Assembly: GCA_000715855.1 (NCBI GenBank)
Contig: KL571198.1
Coordinates: forward strand, 9,273 to 30,686
DNA: 21,414 bases
Origin: Actinoplanes liguriensis
GTDB lineage: Bacteria; Actinomycetota; Actinomycetes; Mycobacteriales; Micromonosporaceae
Direction: 5' to 3'
The notes beneath the pieces were generated by a model that was given only the letters and a program-made list of their open reading frames with translations, had not been told where the DNA came from and searched no databases. The position numbers and the translations under genes were made by a program. Position 1 is the stretch's first letter. Every line of letters starts with the position of its first letter. Positions 6,362-14,389 of this stretch are shown here, piece by piece.

Positions 6362-8836
6362 TTACTTGGTGAAGGTGAAGTACTGGTACGCCGTCGTCGT
6401 GGTGGCGTTCAGACGATCACCCGAGTCGCCGTAGACGTACTCGGCTCGGACGCGGAGCCGGACGCCGACCAGACCCGAGCCGCCCAGGTAGAACTGGTCG
6501 TCCGCGTCGAAATAGCCGTTGTCGTAGGTGCGCCACTTGCCCTTGTAGTAGCGCTCCACCTCGAGGTAGACCTTCCGGTTCGTGCCGTTCGTCATCGACG
6601 TACTGAAGTACGCGTTCTTCTTGCTCTTGAAGTAGCGGTAGGTCGTACCGCTGATCTTGGCGGTTTTGTAGTAATTCGCCATCCGCAGCGTGAGGCTCAC
6701 CTTGGTGCTGACGTTCGCGGTGATGGTTCGCGGCGCGGTCCGCGCGTCACCGGCGAAGACCGCCGACATCGCCGTGTTGCGGGTGAGCCGGAAGCTCACC
6801 GAGATCTTGCCGGCGCTGTTCACCGTGCCGCGCTTGACCAGGCGCCGAGCCTGATCGGCGCCGGCCGGGTCGGCCCAGATCTCCACGGTCCGGTTCTTGT
6901 AGGTGGCGCCGATCGACGCCGTGAAGGTGACGGTCTGGCCGTACGCGTACACCTTGCGGTTGTTGTTGATCGACAACGTCGGCGTGGTCCGGGAGACCGC
7001 GACCGAGACGGCCGCGGACGCTGGGGTCCGCGTGGCGTCGCCCGCGAAAGCCGCCCGGTAGGTCACCGGGCCACCGGCCGGCGGGGTGTCGGTCCAGCTG
7101 AACGTGCCGTTCCCGGCGACGGTGGCGCTGCCCAGCACCTTCCCGGCCGGGGACTCCAGGTCGACCCGGGTGATCGACACCGTTGACCCGGTGGGCAGAC
7201 CCAGCGGCGAGGCCAGCGTGCCGGTGAGGGTGAGCGCCTTGGCCCGGGTCGCCGACGTGGGGCCGGCGAGCGTCAGGGTCGACGCGGTCCGGGAGACCTG
7301 CACCGACGTGGTCCGGCTGATCGGCAGGTGGGTGGCGTCCCCCGGGTACGAGAACTCGTAGTTCAGCGTGCCCTCGGTGGCCGGCGCGGTGTCGGCGAAG
7401 GTCCAGTCACTGTTCGCGTCCACCGGGACGGTGCCCAGCGAGGTGCCGTCCCGGGAGACCGAGAGCACGACCGGAGCCGGCAGGCCGGGCCAGGACGTCA
7501 GCCGGCCGACGACGGCGATCGGCCCGCCCGGGACAACCGACGCCGGAGCGGACCACACGGCCAGCCCCGTTACGGCCTTGGCGACCTGGACAGATGCTGT
7601 CGCCGTCGACGACAGGTGGGAGGCGTCGCCCGCGTACGAGACCCGATACGTCGCCGTGCCCTCGCCCGGCGGCGTGTCGGTGATCGAGAACGTCCCGTCC
7701 GCGCCGACCTCCGCGGCGACCAGCGACGTGCCGTCCCGGGTCACCTCGACAGACCGGCCGCCGGGCAGCGACAACGATGACGTCAGCTTTCCGGTGAGCG
7801 TGACCGGCGCACCCGGGACCACGGTCGGCGCGCCGCTGAGGGTCAGCGTCGTCGGCGACACCTTCGCGTCGGTGTAGGTGTTGAACTTGAACGCGGTGCC
7901 GTTCGCGGAGACGGCGAACAGGCGATCACTCTTCGGCTCCCAGGCGACGGCCCGGGTCAGCCCACGCCCGCGGTTCGGAGGCTCAATCTCCTTGATCATC
8001 TCCCCGGACGGCGCGAAGACGAACAGGTTCGGCTCGACCGCGACCTCGGCGCCGCCGACGATCGTGCCGTCGGTCGAGAAGTCCACCGCGGCGGCTCGGT
8101 TGGCGTAGTACGGGAACTGAAGCAACTTCGAGGTCGCCAGATCACTGACGTCACGCAGGTCGATTCCGGAGTCCGCGTTGTAGATCGTGGCGATCCGCTC
8201 GCCGTCCGGGGACATCGCGACGTCGACGACCTGGCCGGACCGGTCCTGGGCCGCCACCTCGGTGGCGGTATCTCCGGACACGTCGATGACCGCCGTCTCA
8301 TCCCGGGTGGCCAGGCCGATGCGGTCCGGCCGGTCCTCGGCGGTGGCCAGTTCGGCCGCGCCGCGCGGGGTGCTGTACCGGTCGAGCAGCACCGTAGGCG
8401 TCTCGGTGGACGGATCGATCGTGCCCAGGTTGCCGAGGTACGAGAACCAGATCCGGCCACCGGCGACGGCCACGTCGTACGGCTCGACGTCACCGGTGGC
8501 GTACTTCGCGGTCTGCTCCAGGGTGCCGGTGTCCAGCGCGAAAATCGCCGATCCGCTCAGCGAAGCCGCGTAGAGGCGCGATGAGTCCGGCGCGAGAGCC
8601 AGGTGGTCCGCGTCGCCGACCGCCGCCTCGCCGACCTGGTTGCCGCTGTAATCGGTCGCGATGACCTTGCCGCCGTCCGGGTCGCTGATGAAGACCCGCT
8701 GGTGCACGCGGTCGACAACCATGTCGCCGACCGATTTGATGGTGAGCGGCTGCTCGACCGCGTCGGCCTGCGCCGGAGCGGCGATGCCGATGGTCAGTAC
8801 GGCGATGGCGGCCGCATAGATGCTCGTGTTACCCAA
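6362..8836 (-). CDS. Large secreted beta-propeller and Ig-repeat protein
   Basis: An 824-aa exported protein. The TTG start at 8836 is supported by GGGGGA four bases upstream and by a stop codon before any other start. The signal peptide runs to about residue 25 (APAQADA) and is unusual in having no basic residue before its hydrophobic core. Residues about 30-325 contain repeated propeller-like blades (e.g. HLALAPDSSRLYAAS, DVAMSPDGERIATI), as in YncE/YVTN-type proteins. Four related Ig-like units follow at about 328-420, 421-513, 514-610 and 611-710; three share the closing motif (Y/F)xGDAxxxP/S. The last 110 residues are rich in Tyr and Lys (YYKGKWRTYDNGY) and may form a further beta domain. 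No catalytic motif or sorting signal is visible. A surface or extracellular binding role is likely; the ligand is unknown. Confidence 0.88.
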   Translation of the reverse strand: MGNTSIYAAAIAVLTIGIAAPAQADAVEQPLTIKSVGDMVVDRVHQRVFISDPDGGKVIATDYSGNQVGEAAVGDADHLALAPDSSRLYAASLSGSAIFALDTGTLEQTAKYATGDVEPYDVAVAGGRIWFSYLGNLGTIDPSTETPTVLLDRYSTPRGAAELATAEDRPDRIGLATRDETAVIDVSGDTATEVAAQDRSGQVVDVAMSPDGERIATIYNADSGIDLRDVSDLATSKLLQFPYYANRAAAVDFSTDGTIVGGAEVAVEPNLFVFAPSGEMIKEIEPPNRGRGLTRAVAWEPKSDRLFAVSANGTAFKFNTYTDAKVSPTTLTLSGAPTVVPGAPVTLTGKLTSSLSLPGGRSVEVTRDGTSLVAAEVGADGTFSITDTPPGEGTATYRVSYAGDASHLSSTATASVQVAKAVTGLAVWSAPASVVPGGPIAVVGRLTSWPGLPAPVVLSVSRDGTSLGTVPVDANSDWTFADTAPATEGTLNYEFSYPGDATHLPISRTTSVQVSRTASTLTLAGPTSATRAKALTLTGTLASPLGLPTGSTVSITRVDLESPAGKVLGSATVAGNGTFSWTDTPPAGGPVTYRAAFAGDATRTPASAAVSVAVSRTTPTLSINNNRKVYAYGQTVTFTASIGATYKNRTVEIWADPAGADQARRLVKRGTVNSAGKISVSFRLTRNTAMSAVFAGDARTAPRTITANVSTKVSLTLRMANYYKTAKISGTTYRYFKSKKNAYFSTSMTNGTNRKVYLEVERYYKGKWRTYDNGYFDADDQFYLGGSGLVGVRLRVRAEYVYGDSGDRLNATTTTAYQYFTFTK

Positions 8837-9049
8837 CTCGTCCCCCGTGTAGTGATCTTGGCAGCGAGGCTACACAGAGGATCATGGATTCCGGATCCCA
8901 CTAAAGGACGAGTCGCACCCGCATCGTCGTTACCCTCTGCTCACGACGGCGGTTCCCGATTTGGCCCCCTCGGCGCCGCACCGGACACGGTCCGACGGCA
9001 CCCGGCTGCGCAGGCGTGTGTGATCTGTAGCCGCCGTCGATGATCCAGA

Positions 9050-9317
9050 GCCGCGTGCAATCGACCGCCCAGCCGCCCTCGCGGCCAGCCTCGGCCTTGG
9101 GCCCAGGTCAGCCAGCGCAGCGTCTCGGCCGCTTGTGCTTTGTCAACGCCGGCGTCCTTGCATCGGCGGTCGATCGCCGTTTGCAGCGCGGCCAGGTAAT
9201 CACGCAGCCAGTTCGTCCTCGCGCCGCTTCTCGGCGGCCTCGTCTGCGGCACGCTGGGGCGGCCTGTTCCTTTTCGGCCTGGCGGGCCTCGTGCTCGGCG
9301 GCCTGGAGTTCCGGTAC
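9050..9317 (-). pseudogene. Frameshifted relic of a coiled-coil protein gene
   Basis: This fills most of the 490-bp gap between the two large minus-strand genes. Coding-like peptide continues across three frames: VPELQAAEHEARQAEKEQAA (9317-9258), then QRAADEAAEKRREDELA, then RDYLAALQTAIDRRCKDAG to RWLTWAQ (ending near 9103), then AEAGREGGWAVD. Each join is repaired by removing one base (a C near 9256, a G near 9210, a G near 9102), giving a continuous Ala/Glu/Arg-rich coiled coil with a conserved-looking tail. The family is not recognised. No start codon with a Shine-Dalgarno is visible, so the 5' end has probably also gone. The rest of the gap (8837-9049) shows nothing I can support. Homopolymer sequencing errors are the alternative explanation. 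Confidence 0.5.
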
Positions 9318-9327
9318 ACGCTGACCG

Positions 9328-12300
9328 TCACGTCACGTTCCACAACTCGGCTCCGGTGGCGTCGGCGGCGACGACGACCCGGGCGTCGGGGTCTCGCACC
9401 GCGATGGCGCCGATGGACCTCAGGTGGCCGGATGTGACATGCAGCGACTCCTCCATGGCACCCACGGGATGAAACCGCAGGGTGGCGCTCCGGCTCCCGG
9501 TGACGATGACGCTGCCGTCGGTGGAGACGCCGATCGCGGTGATGGGCTTTGTGTGCCCGGTTCTCGTGAGGCGGGGTAACCCGGTGTTCCCGTACACCTC
9601 GACGGTCTTCGGGAATCCGAGGGCCACGCTGAAGTCGTCGATCATGCTCACCCTGATGTCGGGGTTACAGCAGCGGTTGCCGGTCGCCGGCAGGTATTCG
9701 GGTTTCTTGTTCCCGTCGATCATGATCTGGATCTCTCCAGCGACGCTGACGCCCGCGAGCCGGGACGGGCTGGTCCCGAAGGAGAGGTGGAGGATGGGGT
9801 ACGGGAAATTCCACTGCGCGTGCACTGAGCCCTGGCGGGTCAGGAGATAGACGGTATCCGGTGCTTTAACGCCGGATCGGTAGTAGTTGTTGTTCTCCAC
9901 CGAGACCGCGACCAGTTCCCCGTCGGGTGACACCGCCACAGCGTGAATTCTGCGGGACTGTTTAGGAAGGCTGATCGGTGCTCGATGCCGCCCCGTCGCG
10001 TCGGTGAGATCGAGGTCCCACACGTTGATCGTGCTGGCGTTGCCGACCGCCATGACGGTTCCGTCTCGGTTCAGCGCTGAGACGTTGCCTTTCGTCGAGA
10101 CCGGTGACAGGTCGAAGGCAATGGACCGCGCGGATGCCGGCTGTTGGAGCACGGCGACGGTGGCGCCGATCGCGAGTACGGCCGTGCCCACGGCGGCGAT
10201 GACATGAAGCCGGCGACGCCGGGCGAGTGCGGTGACGGGGGCGGGCTCGGCCGGGCGGCCGGCGAGTCGTTCCTGCAGCCGGACGTGGCGGAACTGGTGC
10301 ATACCGCCGACCTCCCGCAGTACGCCCCGGGTGCGGGCGTAGGCCAGGAATCGCGGGAGATTCCACGGGAGCTGGCGGCGAAGCGTGAGCACGGCGCGTA
10401 CCGCGACGTACCTGGGCCAGGCATGCGTCAGGAGCACGAGCAGTCCGATCACCAAGCCGGGAAAAAGGACGCCGAAGCCGCACCATTGGACGATCTGCGG
10501 TGCGGTGAAGAAGTCCGAGCCGACGACGGACGGAGGGCGGCCGTCGGGCTCGGGCGCCCCGGAGAGCCACCGCAGGAGAGCGGTGCCGCCGTTGGTGCCC
10601 AGAATCAGCGCGGCCAGGACGATCGGGACCCCACCGGCCGCGACCACTGCCGCCGCGGCGCCGGCGCCGATCAGGGACGATCGACGGTCGTCGCGAAGAA
10701 AACGCGCGGGGCTCGGCTTTCCGGAGAGCTCGGACGGCGCGCTGAGGAGGGCGTCGGCGGCGATAGCCAGGCTCAGCAGCGCGCCACTGCCGACGATCAC
10801 GGCCAGTCCGGTGATGAAGTCACGGCTACCGGAGAACGTCCAACCTCGGAATATGGTCAGTCCGATCGCCCACCCGACCAACACGGGCGTCGCCGGGATC
10901 GACGTCACCAGCAGACCGACGGTGAATCCACGTCGCAGGCGGGGAAGAGACCCGCGGAACGAGGTGGGGGAGCGTCCCGGAGGTCGTCCCGGTACCGCGT
11001 AGAGGATCAGCGTGGCGAGGACGGCGAAGTAGAAGCCTACTAACGCGCTTTCCATCACGGTGTCCTTCGACGAGAAGAACTCGCTCGGGTACCACACCTC
11101 GACGATGGCGGTGTACGCGATGACCAGCAGCATGACGATCGCGCCTGCGAGCAAGGCGATGACCGGTGTGGCCCAGCGGGGCAGCAGCCGCTCGCTCATC
11201 CGCCACCAGGCGAGGTCACGTTCCCGGTGCCGGTGAAGATACTCGGCCAGGAACGTCAGCCAGCCTTCCACCTGCGCGGCGTTCCATGGAGACGGGTTGA
11301 CCGGTGGCTGCCACGGGCGCCTGCTCTCGTCCCGGAACTCCGCCGCGACCACTCGGTCGAGCAGATGGTCCTCGACGTCATGGCGGCAGGTGATCTCGCC
11401 CTGGTCCAGCAGCGGAGAGGGGTCGCCGTCGACCCCGCCGTAGACGGTGCTCGCCATGGTGATCATCAGTGGCGTGCACAACGCCGCCGCGAGCGGTCCA
11501 GGCTCACCGACCTGGCGTAGCTCGGAATACACCTTGTCCCAAACGGCACACTCGGAGGTGTTCGCGGCCTGGAGATAGTCGATGGTGTCGGCGGCGGTGA
11601 CCGGCGTGATCTCGATGACCGGGGCCCGGTGCAGGACCGGGGCGCCGCCCTTGATGGTGTCCTCGTACTCGACCGAACGGCAGGTCACCACCAGGGGGCG
11701 ACCGTGGGCCACCGCGCGACTGAGGGCGTGTACCGCGCTGCGCCGTGCCGCCTCCGGGATCTCGTCGAGGCCGTCGATGATCGGCACCAGCATCCCTGCC
11801 TTGAGCAGCGCCCGAGGTGCCTCCGGCTCGTCGCCGAAGTAGGAGAGCGCCAACGACCGGATGATCCAGTCGTCGAGAGCCTCCGAGACCGGGTCCCACG
11901 ACGACGCGGAGAGAAGAACCGGAACCGGGTTCTCCGAGGAGGGGTTGGGCGCGCCGTCCTGGAATCGGCTCTCTGGCAGGAGTCCTACGGTCAGCAACAT
12001 GGCGAGGACTGTCTTGCCGGCGCCCGGCTCGCCGAGCATGATCAGGCGTTGGCTGTCGATGCCGCGGTATACCGCCGCGAGGGAAGCGGCCGCCTCGTCG
12101 AAACGCCCGTCGAGCCGGCCGCCCGGTGCCAGAAGTTGCCGACCGGCGTGATCCCCCACGTTCCGATCAGTGATCGCCCACGTCATCGGCAGGACGGGCG
12201 TCTTCTCCAGCTCGTCGCGTAGCCAACGCGCCTCGGCCTCGTCCACCCACTGCGCCCGGACGTCCTTGGCGAGGCGGCATGCGAGCTCACCGGGGTGCTT

Positions 12301-12501
12301 CGGCTTCGCCTCGGCGGGAAAGGCCTGGATGACGGCGATCACCAAGGAGGCCACGGCCACCAGAAGGCCGACCGCGGTGGCGATGGCGGCCGAGGCCGAA
12401 CTCTCCAGATCGGTGTTGGCCATCCACCCCGCAAAACCGACCGAGAATGCGATGAGTGAAGCGATGATAACGTTACGCAGTTGCGTACGTCGATTATGCA
12501 T
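9328..12501 (-). CDS. Transmembrane NACHT (STAND) NTPase with C-terminal WD40-like propeller
   Basis: A 1057-aa signal-transduction ATPase. Order: two N-terminal membrane segments (about 10-27, 38-60); a NACHT domain with Walker A GEPGAGKT (157-164), Walker B LVPIIDGLDEI (238-248) and sensor VVTCRS (271-276); about six membrane segments (445-468, 484-503, 525-551, 562-587, 608-635, 669-692); the motif LPWNLPRFLAYARTRGVL followed by MHQFRHVRLQERLA (711-747), characteristic of actinobacterial membrane NACHT proteins; a basic RRRR cluster and a ninth segment (765-786); and degenerate WD40-like blades (about 800-1057, e.g. AVAVSPDGELVAVS) ending ELWNVT. Basic residues at 4-5 and 761-764 and an even number of segments up to residue 695 put NACHT in the cytosol and the propeller outside. 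STAND proteins oligomerise on ligand binding, and some NACHT proteins defend against phage; the role here is unknown. The ATG at 12501 has no clear Shine-Dalgarno. Confidence 0.9.
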   Translation of the reverse strand: MHNRRTQLRNVIIASLIAFSVGFAGWMANTDLESSASAAIATAVGLLVAVASLVIAVIQAFPAEAKPKHPGELACRLAKDVRAQWVDEAEARWLRDELEKTPVLPMTWAITDRNVGDHAGRQLLAPGGRLDGRFDEAAASLAAVYRGIDSQRLIMLGEPGAGKTVLAMLLTVGLLPESRFQDGAPNPSSENPVPVLLSASSWDPVSEALDDWIIRSLALSYFGDEPEAPRALLKAGMLVPIIDGLDEIPEAARRSAVHALSRAVAHGRPLVVTCRSVEYEDTIKGGAPVLHRAPVIEITPVTAADTIDYLQAANTSECAVWDKVYSELRQVGEPGPLAAALCTPLMITMASTVYGGVDGDPSPLLDQGEITCRHDVEDHLLDRVVAAEFRDESRRPWQPPVNPSPWNAAQVEGWLTFLAEYLHRHRERDLAWWRMSERLLPRWATPVIALLAGAIVMLLVIAYTAIVEVWYPSEFFSSKDTVMESALVGFYFAVLATLILYAVPGRPPGRSPTSFRGSLPRLRRGFTVGLLVTSIPATPVLVGWAIGLTIFRGWTFSGSRDFITGLAVIVGSGALLSLAIAADALLSAPSELSGKPSPARFLRDDRRSSLIGAGAAAAVVAAGGVPIVLAALILGTNGGTALLRWLSGAPEPDGRPPSVVGSDFFTAPQIVQWCGFGVLFPGLVIGLLVLLTHAWPRYVAVRAVLTLRRQLPWNLPRFLAYARTRGVLREVGGMHQFRHVRLQERLAGRPAEPAPVTALARRRRLHVIAAVGTAVLAIGATVAVLQQPASARSIAFDLSPVSTKGNVSALNRDGTVMAVGNASTINVWDLDLTDATGRHRAPISLPKQSRRIHAVAVSPDGELVAVSVENNNYYRSGVKAPDTVYLLTRQGSVHAQWNFPYPILHLSFGTSPSRLAGVSVAGEIQIMIDGNKKPEYLPATGNRCCNPDIRVSMIDDFSVALGFPKTVEVYGNTGLPRLTRTGHTKPITAIGVSTDGSVIVTGSRSATLRFHPVGAMEESLHVTSGHLRSIGAIAVRDPDARVVVAADATGAELWNVT

Positions 12502-12633
12502 GCGTGGGATCGTTTCGGACGGCTAGCAATAAGAGCATCCGTTTCCCGGCCAATCACCCGTTCGATCGTGAACTAGGCACTGATCCGACTCCCCATCAGG
12601 AGAGCTCAAAAGCGCGAAGGCTTCGTTGACCAC

Positions 12634-12658
12634 CATTCGAGTCGGGGCACCTCGAATG
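12634..12658 (-). terminator. Hairpin directly after the hydrolase relic
   Basis: CATTCGAG and CTCGAATG form a perfect 8-bp stem around a nine-base loop, starting one base after the hydrolase stop. The remaining gap to the NACHT start (12502-12633) shows no clear promoter, although that gene must be transcribed from here or from further upstream. Confidence 0.5.
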
Positions 12659-12659
12659 A

Positions 12660-13169
12660 TCAGGTCGTAGCGTTCGCGGCGCGCACGATCAGGTCCATGA
12701 CGGGGCCCGGGTTCGACACGCCGACGGCGTGCGATGCCTTGCGAATCTCGATCGTTGCCCGGGACCCGGCTCGATCGGCCATCCAGCGCTGGGCTTCGAC
12801 CGGGATGTTGCGGTCGGCGCCGGCGATGAGGAACCACGAAGGAATCGCCGTCCAGGCGGGCTCGCCGGAGCCCTCGCTGAGCGCCACGTCCCGGATGGGC
12901 CGCTGTGTCACCGCCATCAGCGCCGCCTGCTGCCTGGATACGTCGGCGGCGAACTGCCGGCGGAACAGATCCTGCCGAATGTAGAGGTCGTTGGTGCCGT
13001 CGCTGAGCGGCACCGGCGCGAGCGTGTCGCCGAGGGTGCTGCCGGGGAACTTGTTGGACAACCCGAGTGCGCTCTCGCCCTTGTCGGGCGCGAACGCGGC
13101 GATGTTGACGAGCGCCTTGACGTCCGGGTCGCCCGCCGCGGCGTTGGTCATCACCGCGCCTCCGTACGA
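12660..13169 (-). pseudogene. Alpha/beta-hydrolase truncated at the nucleophile elbow
   Basis: About 170 residues of the C-terminal two thirds of an alpha/beta-hydrolase. The recognisable sequence starts exactly at the nucleophile elbow, SYGGAVMTN (Ser at 13167-13169), where intact relatives read GHSYGG; here the two preceding residues are Asn-Glu and upstream similarity stops. The rest looks normal: KALVNIAAFAPDKGES, a lid, WFLIAGADRNIP with the acid-loop Asp, and KASHAVGVSNP with the catalytic His. The oxyanion strand, the first 90 or so residues and the start signals are missing, so the protein cannot fold normally. The GTG-ATG at 13154 could only start an elbow-less fragment. The natural 3' end and a hairpin are kept. 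Codon use matches the neighbours, suggesting recent loss. Confidence 0.75.
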
Positions 13170-13179
13170 CTCATTTCGA

Positions 13180-13497
13180 TCAGGTAGGAGATGGGTCTGG
13201 TGCGGTACCGCCCCCTCGCCGGTACCGCACCGGTGACGTCAGGCGATCGCGGCAGCGGCCCGGAGGACGATGTCGGCCGGCTCTGGCCGCGGCCAGGAAG
13301 GCCGGCTGTTGCGCCTCGGGCAGGGCCAGCGACTCGGCCAGCGCCTGGACCGTACGCCGTTGCGGCGCGATGCTGCGCTCGCGTTCCATGTCGCTGATCG
13401 CGCGGGCGCTGACTCCCGACCTCTCCGCGAGTTGCTCCATCGTCAGGCCGGCTGCGTGCCGGTGAGTTCGCAGCAGGCGGCCGAAGGTGTCACTCAT
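13180..13497 (-). pseudogene. XRE-family helix-turn-helix regulator, truncated
   Basis: The first 75 residues are a clean XRE/Cro-type DNA-binding domain: MSDTFGRLLRTHRHAAGLTM, then EQLAERSGVSARAISDMERER and a third-helix region, ending at AFLAAARAGR. In many relatives this domain heads a much larger NB-ARC/TPR regulator. Here the similarity ends and the frame wanders through low-complexity Arg/Gly/Pro residues to a stop at 13180. In another frame, bases 13239-13292 read EPADIVLRAAAAIA and stop at 13239, with a strong hairpin seven bases later; this looks like the true 3' end of the original gene or of a neighbour. An internal deletion with frameshift is the simplest reading. A short DNA-binding protein could still be made. 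The ATG at 13497 follows TGAA of a possible upstream small ORF. Confidence 0.6.
13199..13231 (-). terminator. Perfect inverted repeat within the XRE relic tail
   Basis: GGTGCGGTACC (13199-13209) and GGTACCGCACC (13221-13231) are perfectly complementary, with one more G-C pair inside, leaving a nine-base C-rich loop. It starts seven bases after the out-of-frame stop at 13239, where a terminator would sit. A regulator-binding site built on the GGTACC core is an alternative. Confidence 0.55.
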
Positions 13498-13498
13498 T

Positions 13499-13603
13499 TC
13501 AGGCGGGCCGTTCTTCGTGGGGCAGGCAAGTGGTCGTATCGATCACCGGCGGCTCCGGCAACACGTGGAATCCTCTCGTCGTCGTACGGTCGAACGCTGG
13601 CAT
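13499..13603 (-). CDS. Possible 34-aa peptide gene coupled to the XRE relic
   Basis: A short ORF from ATG 13603 to TGA 13499; its stop and the XRE start form TGAAATG, the arrangement of translationally coupled genes. About three quarters of its codons end in G or C. The peptide begins MPAFDRTTTRGFHVLP and contains a Thr-Thr-Thr-Cys run near the end. No Shine-Dalgarno is visible, and a terminator-like hairpin lies just upstream, so expression is doubtful. It may be a genuine small peptide, the 3' stub of a larger lost gene, or chance. Confidence 0.3.
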   Translation of the reverse strand: MPAFDRTTTRGFHVLPEPPVIDTTTCLPHEERPA

Positions 13604-13614
13604 GGAGCGCGCCG

Positions 13615-13645
13615 GCCTGCCAGGGACGGAGAGTCCCTGGCAGGC
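13615..13645 (-). terminator. Terminator hairpin after the 164-aa membrane protein gene
   Basis: GCCTGCCAGGGA (13615-13626) and TCCCTGGCAGGC (13634-13645) form a perfect 12-bp stem with a seven-base loop, 56 bp after the stop at 13702. It is the strongest structure between that gene and the XRE relic. Confidence 0.65.
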
Positions 13646-13701
13646 GCATGCCGGGCGTACGCGCAGGTCGTCGACGACGTCGGGTGTTCCGGGCGTGAGG
13701 C

Positions 13702-14196
13702 TCAGTGAGCAGGGATGGCGCTGCCCGGAGTGGCGACGGCGACGATGCCGACCGGTTCGCCGTCGAGCACCAGGAGCGCCCATGTCGGCGGCCGCGTGCC
13801 ACCCGCTTCAGCGGCCCATCCGGTGATCGCCTTCTGCGCGTCAGCGGGCAGTTCGATCCGTTCGCCGGTGCTGATGACTGTCACGGTTCCCAACCGTTCA
13901 TCGAGGGTGGCGCACATCGCGGCACCCGCTGACTCGACGTACCAGGAATCGAAGTCACACGGCATGGAAAGGCCACCGAACCAACCGCTCTTCTGGCCGG
14001 TGGGCGCCACTGTCGTCAATTCGTCGTCGATGAGGTGGACCTCCACCGTGCTGGTTCCGGCGGGCAGTTCGGCGGCCTGCGCCGGCCAGCCGAGCCACAG
14101 CACGAAGGCCGTCATCAGCACGGTGACGGCGACAATCCCCCAGGTCAGAACGGGGCTGAGCCGGAACTTCTTCGGAGCGTCAGTGGGAGTGCTCAT
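13702..14196 (-). CDS. Single-pass membrane-anchored protein of unknown function
   Basis: A 164-aa protein. The ATG at 14196 is chosen because AGGA lies four bases upstream and because the longer frame to 14427 adds an Arg-rich stretch with no sign of being protein. Residues 1-15 are polar, and 16-40 form one membrane segment (LTWGIVAVTVLMTAFVLWLG). The rest is an extracytoplasmic domain of about 120 residues with two cysteines (in SMPCDFDSWY and AAMCATLDERLG) that could form a disulfide. A Val-rich C-terminal half follows (TVTVISTGERIELP, WALLVLDGEPVGIVAVATPG). The family is not recognised. Between broken neighbours it appears intact, with its own ribosome-binding site and terminator. The upstream region 14197-14389 shows no clear promoter. 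Confidence 0.75.
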   Translation of the reverse strand: MSTPTDAPKKFRLSPVLTWGIVAVTVLMTAFVLWLGWPAQAAELPAGTSTVEVHLIDDELTTVAPTGQKSGWFGGLSMPCDFDSWYVESAGAAMCATLDERLGTVTVISTGERIELPADAQKAITGWAAEAGGTRPPTWALLVLDGEPVGIVAVATPGSAIPAH

Positions 14197-14361
14197 CGGG
14201 TCCTGCTTCCTGTCGGCATGAGGGAGTACACGGGTGGGCAGCGACGCATCGACCCTGGTAGGACCGCATCGCTCCGCGAGACGCCGGCGTCTCCGCCGTG
14301 ATCGCAAGATCGACGCTACGGACGCCGGCTCTCCCGGCCATCCGACCGCGGTGCCCTCTGC

Positions 14362-14381
14362 CGTGGTACCGCGGTACCACG
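14362..14381 (-). terminator. 20-bp perfect palindrome after the 51-aa ORF
   Basis: CGTGGTACCGCGGTACCACG is its own reverse complement. It lies eight bases after the stop of the small ORF at 14390, the position of a terminator, but as a hairpin its loop would be very tight. As DNA it could equally be a dimer-binding operator. It shares the GGTACC core with the inverted repeat at 13199-13231. Confidence 0.45.
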
Positions 14382-14389
14382 CGCCGCTG

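Noticed and set aside
5424..6434. A 336-aa plus-strand frame
   Set aside because: It runs antisense to tetR and parts of both its neighbours, with shadow-like composition.
10144..11043. A 299-aa plus-strand frame
   Set aside because: Antisense to the membrane region of the NACHT gene; the polar, Gly/Arg/Asp-rich peptide is typical of shadows.
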